A stretch of 64,000 bases of DNA, from positions 49,767 through 113,766 of the forward strand of contig CAZVUM010000006.1 in the NCBI GenBank assembly GCA_964629575.1. Direction: 5' to 3'. The notes under the pieces were generated by a model. That model did not search any database. It saw nothing but the letters and a program-made list of their open reading frames with translations, and was not told the DNA's origin. Every line of letters starts with the position of its first letter. Position 1 is the stretch's first letter. This document shows, piece by piece, positions 1 to 8,201 of this stretch. The position numbers and the translations under genes were made by a program. The DNA is from JAYPWI01 sp964629575 (lineage in GTDB: Bacteria > Actinomycetota > Acidimicrobiia > Acidimicrobiales > Poriferisodalaceae).

Positions 1-948
1 GGTGAGGGCGGGGAGGACGCCCACCGCTCGCATGACGTTGCCGCCGGTCGGCTGGCGCTGGAGGCCCTGGCCAGCCCACAGCAGCGCGGGTCCTGCGCCG
101 TATATCTGGGCGGCTCGACGGATCAGCTCCGCCGGTACCCCTGTCTGGGCTTCGCCCCAGGCTGCGGTGCAGGTCTCGATCGTCGGCAGGATCTCCTCGG
201 CGCCGAGCACGTGCTGCGCGATGAACTCCTCGTCGAACGCCCCGATCGCCTGCAGTTCGTGGGCGATGGCGAACGCGAGCGCGGCATCGGTCCCCGGGAA
301 CGGCTGAAGGTGGAGATCAGCGCGAGCTGCGGTGTCGGTTCGGATGGGGTCGACGACGATCACCTGGCCGTCGAAGTCTCCGAGCCAGTTGCGATCCATG
401 TGCGGTGCGCTGTGCGACGGGTTGGCGCCCCACACGAGAATGCAGGAGGAGTCGACCGCCGTACGGGGATCGAATCCCGCCACCGAGATCCCGAACATCG
501 ACGACCAGGCGATGTGGCCGGCGAGGTTGCAGATCGAATCCGGCTCGACCTCGGTGGCTCCCATGTGGTGGAAGAGGCGAGAGGGAAACGTGAATGCCAG
601 CAGCGACAGCGTCCCGGAGTAGTGCGTGTGGACGACCGCCTGCGGGCCGCGCTCGTCGATCACTCGCTGCGTGCGCTCGGCGACTTCGGCGAGAGCCTCG
701 TCCCATGAGATCGGCTCGAACTCGCCCGAACCCTTCGGGCCCGTTCGTCGCACGGGCGTGGTGAGTCGGGCGTCGGGGTCCTGCCAGGCGCCGTTGTAGG
801 CCGTCGCGCATTTGCTGCACAGCGTTCCGCGGTTGACCGGGTGGTCCGGATCGCCCCGAACGATGACCCGCCCGTCGTTGCCCGGGGAGATGACGATTCC
901 ACAGTTGTCGTAGCAATCCCTCGGGCAGTTCGTCCGGAGCGTGGCCAT
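1..948 (-). CDS. Molybdopterin oxidoreductase (DMSO reductase superfamily), 3' part cut by window edge
   Basis: Reads from an ATG at 948 to the window edge without a stop, giving the first 316 codons of a larger enzyme. Residues 8-16 read CPRDCYDNC and residues 44-47 read CSKC; C8, C12, C16 and C44 match the N-terminal [4Fe-4S] site of formate dehydrogenase-like molybdenum bis-MGD oxidoreductases. The following sequence, with motifs such as SMFGISVAGFDPR and LVWGANPSHSAPH, fits the family's cofactor-binding core. No Tat signal is visible, so it is probably cytoplasmic. The substrate cannot be told because most of the protein is missing. It diverges from the aminotransferase at 1027 across 78 bases holding a perfect palindrome. 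The family call is secure, the specific reaction is not. Confidence 0.85.
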   Translation of the reverse strand, partial: MATLRTNCPRDCYDNCGIVISPGNDGRVIVRGDPDHPVNRGTLCSKCATAYNGAWQDPDARLTTPVRRTGPKGSGEFEPISWDEALAEVAERTQRVIDERGPQAVVHTHYSGTLSLLAFTFPSRLFHHMGATEVEPDSICNLAGHIAWSSMFGISVAGFDPRTAVDSSCILVWGANPSHSAPHMDRNWLGDFDGQVIVVDPIRTDTAARADLHLQPFPGTDAALAFAIAHELQAIGAFDEEFIAQHVLGAEEILPTIETCTAAWGEAQTGVPAELIRRAAQIYGAGPALLWAGQGLQRQPTGGNVMRAVGVLPALT

Positions 949-993
949 GGCCCATCATCGCGCCCTGCGCTCGTGAACCCGGTCGACGACTGC

Positions 994-1027
994 AAATAGG
1001 TTCCAGGAGCGCTCCTGGAACCTATTT
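994..1027. repeat. Perfect 34-bp palindrome between divergent genes
   Basis: The arm AAATAGGTTCCAGGAGC (994-1010) is followed with no loop by its exact reverse complement (1011-1027). It fills the centre of the 78-base divergent intergenic region, and its last base is the first base of the TTG start at 1027. The core resembles the AGGTGCCAGGCACCT arms at 17891-17941, so both may belong to one family of short palindromic repeats. It could be a mobile repeat (REP or MITE-like), an operator or a bidirectional hairpin; the sequence alone does not decide. Confidence 0.85.
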
Positions 1028-2295
1028 TGTTCGAGGTGACGTGTGCCCCTGACCTGCTCGCCCAGATCCGCGATCGCTTTCACTACGCGGACGAGTGCCC
1101 GTATCAGGGCCCGCGGGCATTCTTCGAGAACGCCGGGGGTTCGCTCACCCTCAAGGCCGCGGTGGCGAGAACCGCAGAGCTGATGGCCCTGCCGGACAAC
1201 CAGGGCCGCGCCAATGCGGCGTCCCGGGCTCTCGCCGAGGTGATCGCACAGGGACGCGACGACATGAAACTCCTGTTCGGCGCATCGTCGGGCGAGGTGT
1301 TCATCGGAGAGACGGGCACCGAGCTGCTCGGCCGCCTCATCCGCAATGCCGCGCTCGCGTCGGGTGGGCGAGCCGTGCTCGGGAGCAATCTCGAGCATCC
1401 GGCGACCTACAGCGCGTGCCGTCGCTGGTCGCAGGTCGCGGGGATGGACTACCGGCAGGTGAACTTCGACGCTGCGACGACGGTCGTCGGCGTGGAGCAG
1501 TACCGACCCGCGCTGTCCCAAGACCTGGCCGTGGCGACAATCATCCATGCGAGCCCTGTGACAGGTATGCACGTCGATGTGGCGGCGATCGCCGCGGAGA
1601 TTCGTGCCGCGGCACCTGAGTGCTTCATCGTCGTCGACGGGATCCAACATGCTGCCCACGGGCGGATCGACATGGATCTCTACGAAGTCGACGGCTATGT
1701 GGTGAGCGGCTACAAGCTGTTCTCCCGGCACAACTTCGGGGTTGCTTGGGGTTCGGACCGCTTGGCGACCGCGCCCCATGACCAGCTCGCAGGCGCGCCG
1801 GCCAACGTCTGGGAGATGGGAACTCGCGATGCGTCCGCGTACGCCGCGTTCTCCGAGGTGGTGCGGTACCTCGAATGGTTGGGTGCGGCGGTCGTGCAGG
1901 ACTCGAGCGAGTTGTCGCGGCGGGAGCTGATCGAGGAAGCGGCAGGGTGGATCCGACTCCAAGAGCAGGATCTCGTCGATGCGATGATGTGGGGGACTGG
2001 CGGGTTGCCCGGCCTCGGCCAGATCGAGGGCGTGAGGGTGGTTGGTCCCAGCACGAGCGAGCACCGATCGGGCATGGTGTCGTTTCTCATCGAGGGGCAG
2101 GACAGCCTCGACGTGGTCGACGCGCTCAACGCCGACGGTGTGCGCACGCACGCCCGTCAGCGCGACCACTACTCCGCTGCGGTGCTCGAGCCGCTCGGAA
2201 TCGAGAACTGCGTCCGGGCGTCGGTGAGCCACTACAACACACGCGACGAGGTGGAGCGCATGCTTGCCACGATCAATCGGCTGACCGGGTCCTGA
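1027..2295 (+). CDS. Class V aminotransferase / cysteine desulfurase-like PLP enzyme
   Basis: A 422-residue PLP enzyme of fold type I. The motif VVDGIQHAAHG supplies the Asp and Gln/His that contact the cofactor, and SGYKLFSRHNFG holds the Schiff-base lysine, about K230. An early ENAGGS motif and the length match the class V (NifS/CsdA-like) family. The reaction is not identifiable; proteins of this subfamily are annotated as cysteine desulfurase-like without proven function. The start is uncertain: TTG at 1027 overlaps the palindrome by one base, GTG at 1036 is in frame, neither has a clear Shine-Dalgarno, and an in-frame TAG at 997 blocks anything further upstream. It probably leads a three-gene run with the SDR and ABC exporter. 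Confidence 0.85.
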   Translation: MFEVTCAPDLLAQIRDRFHYADECPYQGPRAFFENAGGSLTLKAAVARTAELMALPDNQGRANAASRALAEVIAQGRDDMKLLFGASSGEVFIGETGTELLGRLIRNAALASGGRAVLGSNLEHPATYSACRRWSQVAGMDYRQVNFDAATTVVGVEQYRPALSQDLAVATIIHASPVTGMHVDVAAIAAEIRAAAPECFIVVDGIQHAAHGRIDMDLYEVDGYVVSGYKLFSRHNFGVAWGSDRLATAPHDQLAGAPANVWEMGTRDASAYAAFSEVVRYLEWLGAAVVQDSSELSRRELIEEAAGWIRLQEQDLVDAMMWGTGGLPGLGQIEGVRVVGPSTSEHRSGMVSFLIEGQDSLDVVDALNADGVRTHARQRDHYSAAVLEPLGIENCVRASVSHYNTRDEVERMLATINRLTGS

Positions 2296-2332
2296 CCGGG
2301 CATGATGGTCGCGACCACCACGAGGGGATGAG

Positions 2333-3163
2333 ATGAGGGACTTCGACGGCAAGGTCGCTGTGGTGACCGGGGGAGCGAGCGGAATCGGGCTCGGCATTGC
2401 GCGGGCCTTCGGGCGCGCCGGCATGAAGCTCGTGATCGCCGACCTCGACGACGCGGCGATGACCGCTGCCGAGGAGGAGTTCGGGGCCCAGGGCGTCGAC
2501 CTCGTCACCGCCCGCTGCGACGTGTCGGACCACGAGCAGATCCAGGCCTTGGCCGACACGACGATCAACGCCTATGGCGCGGTCCACCTCCTGTGCAACA
2601 ACGCGGGCATCGGCATCCCGACCGCGACACACAAGATGAAGCTGGCGGACTGGAAGTGGATCATCGACGTCTGCCTGTGGGGGCCGATCTACGGGGTGGA
2701 GACGTTCCTTCCCCTGATCGAAGAGCAAGACGAGGGCCACATCAACACCACCTCCTCGATGGCCGGGATGATCGCCGGCCAGATGATGGGTGCCTACAAC
2801 GTCGCCAAGCACGGTGCGGTCGCTCTGATGGCCACCCTCGAGCGCGACCTCCGCGGGCGCAAGAGCCCGGTGCGAGCGTCGGTGCTGTGCCCTGGCCCCA
2901 TCAACACCAACATCAGCCGGCATTCGGTCGAGTACCGGCCGGGCCAGGCCAAGCCGAAGTCCGACGGCGAGACATCGGGCAAGGTGGCCCGCGGGATTCA
3001 GGACATCCTCGAAAGCGGAATGGATCCCGATGAGGTCGGGCAGATGGTTCTCGATGCGATCGCCGCGGACGAGTTCTGGATCCTGACGCACCCGCACTGG
3101 TCGAAGGCCGTCCGCAACATGCTCGACAAGCTGGACGAGGACCGGGGCCTCACCAAGGCCTGA
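2333..3163 (+). CDS. SDR family NAD(P)-dependent oxidoreductase
   Basis: A 276-residue classical short-chain dehydrogenase. It has the nucleotide-binding TGGASGIG motif near residues 12-19, the NNAG motif near residue 90, a catalytic serine in TTSSMAG and the YNVAK active site (Y155, K159). An acidic residue after the second strand (IADLDD) suggests NAD rather than NADP, which is inference. It probably oxidises a secondary alcohol or reduces a ketone; the substrate is unknown. It starts 37 bases after the aminotransferase with GAGG upstream of the ATG and ends one base before the ABC exporter start, so the three genes are probably co-transcribed. It is related to the SDR at 36575-37444. Confidence 0.9.
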   Translation: MRDFDGKVAVVTGGASGIGLGIARAFGRAGMKLVIADLDDAAMTAAEEEFGAQGVDLVTARCDVSDHEQIQALADTTINAYGAVHLLCNNAGIGIPTATHKMKLADWKWIIDVCLWGPIYGVETFLPLIEEQDEGHINTTSSMAGMIAGQMMGAYNVAKHGAVALMATLERDLRGRKSPVRASVLCPGPINTNISRHSVEYRPGQAKPKSDGETSGKVARGIQDILESGMDPDEVGQMVLDAIAADEFWILTHPHWSKAVRNMLDKLDEDRGLTKA

Positions 3164-3164
3164 C

Positions 3165-6100
3165 GTGTTCTACGACTCCCGGCTCTGGTCACTGACCCGC
3201 GGCGCACGAGGTGCGATCGCCCAGGCTGTGGCGATCGGCGTCGTGGCGTCGGTGGTCGGAATCGTGCGGCTGGGGTTGCTCGGCTGGCTGATCGCCAACG
3301 TCTTCGACGGGGCGTCTGCCGGCGACCTCGCGGATCGCATCGCGCTCGTCGCTCTCGTGATGGTGGCGAGAGGGGTGCTCGAACACTGGCGCAAGATGGT
3401 GGCGCATCGGACAGCGGCCAGGGTCCAGCTCGCTCTTCGCGCCCAACTCCATGACCACGTGCTCCGTCTGGGCCCCGCGCACTTCGGCGATGCCCGAACC
3501 GGCGAGGTTCTGCTGTCGCTCGTGGAGGGCGTCGAGCAGCTCGAGGTCTGGTTCGGCGAGTACCTCCCGCAGCTCTTCGTGGCGGCGCTCACCCCGGTCG
3601 TCATCTTCGGCTTGCTGGCCCCGCTCGATCTGCCGGTCGCGCTCGTGCTGCTCGTGTTTGCCCTGGTCACCCTGGTTGCGCCGAGTGCGTTTCACAAGTG
3701 GGACGCGGCGAACAGCCTCAACCGTCAGAAGAAGTACGCCAGCTTCGCATCGGACTTCCTCGACTCGCTCCAGGGGCTGTCGACGCTGAAGTCGTTTGGC
3801 CAGAGCGAGGCGCGTGGCCGCCGCCTCGCCGAGCGGGCGCACGACGTCTTTCGCAGCACGATGTGGGTGCTCGCGACCAACTCGCTGACCCGTGGAATCA
3901 CCGACACCGGTCTCGCGCTCGGCTCAGCCGCTGCGTTGGGCCTGGGGGCCTACCGGGTACAGAACGGCCACATGGAGATCGGCACACTCCTGATCGTGCT
4001 CATGGCGGGCATCGAGGTGTTCCGCCCCCAACGGGACCTGCGGGCGCTCCTGCACAACGGGATGATGGGACTCTCCGCGGCGAAGGGGATCTTCGCCGTT
4101 CTCGACGCTCGGCCGATCGTGGAACCCCCTGCCGAGCCGGTCCATCTCGACCGCTCGTTGGATCCGCGCCTGGCGCTCGAGAACGTGACGTTCACCTACC
4201 CGGCGGCGAGTGGCCCCACCCTTCGGGGGATCGACCTGGTGCTCGAACCAGGTGAGCGAGTGGGGGTCGTGGGCTCGAGCGGCGCAGGCAAGAGCACCAT
4301 CGTCAAGCTCGTCCTGCGGATGCACGACCCCGACTCGGGCCGGGTCACCTTGGGTGGATACGACCTACGGGATCTCTCCGCGGAGGACCACTACGGCTCC
4401 ATCGCCGTCGTGTCCCAGGACACCGTTCTGTTTCACGGAACGGTGCTGGACAACATTCGCTTCGGTGCTCCGGGTGCTTCTCTGGAGGCCATCCGCCAGG
4501 CTGCGATCGACGCCAATGCACACGACTTCGTGATGTCGCTGCCCCAGGGCTACGACACTGTGATCGGCGAACGCGGGATCCGGCTCTCGGGTGGGCAGCG
4601 ACAGCGAATCGCCATCGCTCGCGCACTCCTTCGTGATGCTCCGGTCCTCGTCCTCGATGAGGCGCTCTCCTCGGTCGACGCCGAGAACGAGGCGGTGATC
4701 CAGGAGGCCCTCGACCGGCTCATGGTGGGCCGCACGACGCTGATCTTCGCCCACCGGTTGTCCAGCGTGATCGGAGCCGATCGGATCATCGTTCTCGACG
4801 AGGGTGAGGTCGCGGAGTCGGGGGATCACGAGACGCTGATGGCCCACAAGGGTCGCTACCACTCCCTCATGGCCGATCAGGTCGGGCGATCGAGTAGCTC
4901 GGCGGACACGGTGGCGGAGGAGCGCATCATCGTCGGCTCCGACGCCGAACCGATCACCACCGACGGTGAAGCCGGCGACGACGAGATCGTCGCCGCAGCC
5001 GGCCTCGGCTGGGCGGGGGCGATTCGATCCTTGTTCACCGAGGTGCGCCCGTGGCGGGTCCGCCTCGCCGCGACGTTCTTCTTCGGCGTCACCCGCGTTT
5101 TGGCGCTCATCGGTGTCGGCGTTCTCAGTGCCCTCGTCGTCGCTGCTGTCCGTCGGGGTGAGCCATTCGGGGGCCTGCTGGTCGCCCTGGCTGTGACGGC
5201 GCCGCTGGCAGGAGTACTGCACTGGCTCGAATCCTGGATCGCCCACGACATGGCGTTCCGGATGCTGGCAGAGATGCGTGTCGCGCTGTACGAGAAGCTC
5301 GACCGCCTTGCGCCCGCCTACCTCGTTCGTCGGCGGACGGGCGATCTGGTGGCGATGGCCACCCACGACGTGGAAATGGTGGAGTACTTCTTCGCGCACA
5401 CGGTCGCGCCCGCCTTCGTCGCCGTGCTCGTCCCCGCCGCGGTGCTGGTCACGTTGTCCGTCGTGGGGTGGCCGATGGCTCTAGCGCTGCTGCCGTTCCT
5501 CGTCGCGGTCGCGCTCAGCCCGTTCTTGGTCCGGCGGCGGCTCGACGACCTGGGGTCGGAAGATCGGGAGGCGCTCGGCGATCTCAACGCCTTTGTCGTG
5601 GACACCGTGCAGGGCCTCGGTGAGGTCCTCGCGTTCCAGCAGTCGGAGGCCAGGTCGGCCGCCTTTCTCGAGCGGGTCCGCCGCCATCACGACGCGCGCT
5701 TGCCCTTCTATCGGAGTCTTTCCCGCCAGACCGCGGTGCTCGAAGTGGCCACGGGCCTCGGTGGCCTCGCGGTCGTCGTGACGGGGGCTTCGCTGGTGTC
5801 GTCCGGAGATCTGGCTGCCACCACCCTCCCGTTGCTGACCCTGCTCGCGCTGGCCTGCTTCCTGCCGGTGTCGGAGATCGCCCACGTCGGCCGGCAGCTC
5901 GCCGACACTCTCGGTGCCACCCGCCGTCTCCACCAGGTACACAGCGAACCCGTTCCGGTGATGTCACCCGCCGATCCCGCGCCGCTCGCGCCGAGTCACT
6001 CCTCTATCGCTGTCGAGTTCGACGAAGTGCGGTTCACGTATCCCGGGACGACCCGCCCAGCGCTCGCAGGCGTGAGCTTCGACGTCGAGGCGGGAGCCAC

Positions 6101-6740
6101 GGTCGCCCTGGTCGGTCCTTCGGGGGCGGGCAAGACGACCGCGGCCCAGCTGATCCTTCGCTTCTGGGATCCCGATTCCGGGGTGATTCGGCTGTTCGGA
6201 GAAGATCTTCCTCGGCTCGACCTCACGGACCTCCGCTCGTCGGTCGCGATGGTCAGCCAAGAGACCTACCTCTTCAACGGTTCGCTGCGGGACAACGTCG
6301 AGCTGGCCCGGCCGGACGCCGACGAGGGCGCTGTGGAGCGAGCGGTCGAGCAGGCGTCGCTCACAGACTTCGTGCGATCACTGCCCGACGGTCTCGAAAC
6401 TCAGGTGGGGGAGCGGGGCGTGCGTCTGTCCGGCGGCCAACGCCAGAGGGTCGCCATCGCTCGTGCCTTCTTGAAAGATGCGCCGGTCCTGGTCCTCGAC
6501 GAGGCGACCTCGCATCTCGACGCGGTCAACGAGGCCGCAGTCCACGCTTCCCTAGAGGCGCTGATGTCGGGGCGGACGACGGTGATCATCGCCCATCGGC
6601 TCTCCACGGTTCGCAGTGCATCCAAGATCGTCGTTCTCGACGAGGGCGGGGTCGCCGAGATCGGGACCCACGACCAGCTGGTCGCGGCGGGTGGGCTCTA
6701 TGCGCGCCTCACAGCCCGCCAGCTCGCCTCGACGGGGTGA
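3165..6740 (+). CDS. Fused two-half ABC exporter (permease-ATPase-permease-ATPase, CydDC-like)
   Basis: A 1191-residue protein holding two complete type-I exporter halves. Half 1 has membrane helices to about residue 310, Walker A GSSGAGKST near 369-377, signature LSGGQRQR near 473 and the Walker B region LVLDEALSSVD. A linker near 575-620 leads to half 2, with helices from about 625 to 900, Walker A GPSGAGKTT near 983, signature LSGGQRQR near 1088 and LVLDEATSHLD. Both ATP sites look catalytically complete, although half 1 ends its Walker B in EALSS. Such single-chain pseudo-heterodimers are found in actinobacteria; cargo could be a thiol, peptide, lipid or drug. GTG start at 3165, one base after the SDR stop, implies translational coupling. 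CydDC identity is only a similarity of layout, as no cydAB genes are nearby. Confidence 0.9.
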   Translation: MFYDSRLWSLTRGARGAIAQAVAIGVVASVVGIVRLGLLGWLIANVFDGASAGDLADRIALVALVMVARGVLEHWRKMVAHRTAARVQLALRAQLHDHVLRLGPAHFGDARTGEVLLSLVEGVEQLEVWFGEYLPQLFVAALTPVVIFGLLAPLDLPVALVLLVFALVTLVAPSAFHKWDAANSLNRQKKYASFASDFLDSLQGLSTLKSFGQSEARGRRLAERAHDVFRSTMWVLATNSLTRGITDTGLALGSAAALGLGAYRVQNGHMEIGTLLIVLMAGIEVFRPQRDLRALLHNGMMGLSAAKGIFAVLDARPIVEPPAEPVHLDRSLDPRLALENVTFTYPAASGPTLRGIDLVLEPGERVGVVGSSGAGKSTIVKLVLRMHDPDSGRVTLGGYDLRDLSAEDHYGSIAVVSQDTVLFHGTVLDNIRFGAPGASLEAIRQAAIDANAHDFVMSLPQGYDTVIGERGIRLSGGQRQRIAIARALLRDAPVLVLDEALSSVDAENEAVIQEALDRLMVGRTTLIFAHRLSSVIGADRIIVLDEGEVAESGDHETLMAHKGRYHSLMADQVGRSSSSADTVAEERIIVGSDAEPITTDGEAGDDEIVAAAGLGWAGAIRSLFTEVRPWRVRLAATFFFGVTRVLALIGVGVLSALVVAAVRRGEPFGGLLVALAVTAPLAGVLHWLESWIAHDMAFRMLAEMRVALYEKLDRLAPAYLVRRRTGDLVAMATHDVEMVEYFFAHTVAPAFVAVLVPAAVLVTLSVVGWPMALALLPFLVAVALSPFLVRRRLDDLGSEDREALGDLNAFVVDTVQGLGEVLAFQQSEARSAAFLERVRRHHDARLPFYRSLSRQTAVLEVATGLGGLAVVVTGASLVSSGDLAATTLPLLTLLALACFLPVSEIAHVGRQLADTLGATRRLHQVHSEPVPVMSPADPAPLAPSHSSIAVEFDEVRFTYPGTTRPALAGVSFDVEAGATVALVGPSGAGKTTAAQLILRFWDPDSGVIRLFGEDLPRLDLTDLRSSVAMVSQETYLFNGSLRDNVELARPDADEGAVERAVEQASLTDFVRSLPDGLETQVGERGVRLSGGQRQRVAIARAFLKDAPVLVLDEATSHLDAVNEAAVHASLEALMSGRTTVIIAHRLSTVRSASKIVVLDEGGVAEIGTHDQLVAAGGLYARLTARQLASTG

Positions 6741-6746
6741 CCTCGC

Positions 6747-8105
6747 TCACGGCACCCACATCGTCCAGCTGATGGTGTCGTGTGCGAGCAGTTCGAGGTA
6801 GGTGTGGGTCGGTGTCCCCGGAATCGTGTCGGTCGCCCCGGCGAACGCAGCGGTCTCGTTGATGAGCAAGCTGCGGGTGAGGAGAAACTCGCCGCGGTGG
6901 TGCCAAACCTGAGCCGCTCCTGTGCCGTCGGCGGTGAGGGTGCGCGGGCCCGATGCGACGATCATGACGACGTCGCTGCCCGAGCCGCTCAGCGGTCCGA
7001 GCCCCCACGACCACTTGCGGGCGTAATGCAATGGGGCGATTTCGAGGGTCCAGGGTCCCTCGGCCTCGATCTGGAACTGCGCGGTTGCTGGCGCGTTCAG
7101 CCAGTAGGTGCCGTCCGACACCCCGCCCGTGTTGGCGAGCAGATCCTCGACGCCTCCGCCCGCATCGAGGGCCCAGACACGGAACAGGCCCGCGGTGCCG
7201 GTGTGCACCGCTCGTACGGCGCTGCGGTCCGGGACAGGGTGGGCGACCACGGCATCGCCCACACCTGTGAAGCGCACCACTCCCGCGGAGCGCGCCGTTC
7301 CGAACGGCCACGCAGTGCCGTCGGCCGTCAGGATCACGTACCCACCGAGGTCGTCGGTGACCGCGACCGCCACGGAGGGACTCCCGGTGAACCCCACCAG
7401 GGCTCCGAGGTAGTTCGACACCCCGAAGTTGAAGATGCCTCCGTCCGCGCCGAGCATCAGGTATCCCGCGGAGCCGGGAACCAGGTCGACGATCGGCGAA
7501 GCGGGATTCAGGCCGAGACCGGGCAACGATCCGTGAAAGCCGGCGTCGCCGAACGCGAAGGTGCCCCCGTCCTCGGCGATCAGCAGATAGCCGTCCGCCG
7601 TGGCTGACATCGACACGACGGGCGCATTCGGGACCACGCTAAGGCCGGGCAGCGAGCCCCGAAAGACCGCATCGCCGAAGGCGAAGATTCCGCCGTCCTG
7701 ACCGAGCAGGTAGTAGCCGTCGCCGGTCGACGTGGGTGCTGCCGCGATCACCGGCGTGGCCAGCGTCAGATGGCCGACGTCGCCATGGTGGGGCGCGTCC
7801 CCGAACGCGAACACGCGGCCGCGATCGGTGAAGATCCAGTAGCCGGCGGCCGCCGTTGGGGCCAGCGCGATCGCCGATTCGCCGAGATCCAGGGCTGGCG
7901 TGTTGCCGTGGTGCGGTGTCCCGCTGCCCCGCGCCTCGACCGTGCCGTCCGCGTAGGTGACCCACAATCCGAGCTCGTCCTGGGTGAGGTCGATGTCGAC
8001 CGGTGCGGCTGCGGACACTGCGATCGCAACGCTGGCTGTGGGCGCGAGCCAGGGCACACCCGCCACCAGCGCGACGACTGCCGCCGCAAGGCACCGACCG
8101 GCCAT
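6747..8105 (-). CDS. Secreted GYxLLxxDGGIFxFGD-repeat protein
   Basis: A 452-residue protein with an N-terminal signal peptide (MAGRCLAAAVVALVAG followed by Ala-rich sequence). From about residue 50 to 300 it carries five or six repeats of roughly 45-50 residues of the form GYYLLGQDGGIFAFGDA followed by FRGSLPGL, the type common in actinobacterial cell-surface proteins and probably forming a beta-propeller-like fold (inference). The C-terminal part is different, with TLEIAPLHYARKWSWG, and may be a separate beta domain. The ATG at 8105 was chosen because GGAGG lies eight bases upstream and it begins the signal peptide; a longer upstream reading has no such support. Function unknown. It is convergent with the ABC exporter (6 bases apart) and divergent from the carboxylase. 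Confidence 0.8.
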   Translation of the reverse strand: MAGRCLAAAVVALVAGVPWLAPTASVAIAVSAAAPVDIDLTQDELGLWVTYADGTVEARGSGTPHHGNTPALDLGESAIALAPTAAAGYWIFTDRGRVFAFGDAPHHGDVGHLTLATPVIAAAPTSTGDGYYLLGQDGGIFAFGDAVFRGSLPGLSVVPNAPVVSMSATADGYLLIAEDGGTFAFGDAGFHGSLPGLGLNPASPIVDLVPGSAGYLMLGADGGIFNFGVSNYLGALVGFTGSPSVAVAVTDDLGGYVILTADGTAWPFGTARSAGVVRFTGVGDAVVAHPVPDRSAVRAVHTGTAGLFRVWALDAGGGVEDLLANTGGVSDGTYWLNAPATAQFQIEAEGPWTLEIAPLHYARKWSWGLGPLSGSGSDVVMIVASGPRTLTADGTGAAQVWHHRGEFLLTRSLLINETAAFAGATDTIPGTPTHTYLELLAHDTISWTMWVP

Positions 8106-8201
8106 CGAACCTCCCCCCCTCGAAACAACGGCAGCTCGCCACGTCTCCTTGAGAGGCAGCGGGCGGGGCGAGCGCGGACGTCCTTGGCTAGACATGGGCC
8201 C

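Noticed and set aside
955..2568. A 537-codon open frame on the minus strand
   Set aside because: It is antisense to the aminotransferase and SDR genes, has His/Arg-rich low-grade composition and no motifs; typical of GC-rich codon bias on the opposite strand.
3165..6740. Assignment as cytochrome bd assembly transporter CydDC
   Set aside because: Only the fused double-half layout agrees; no cydA or cydB nearby and the substrate residues cannot be judged.
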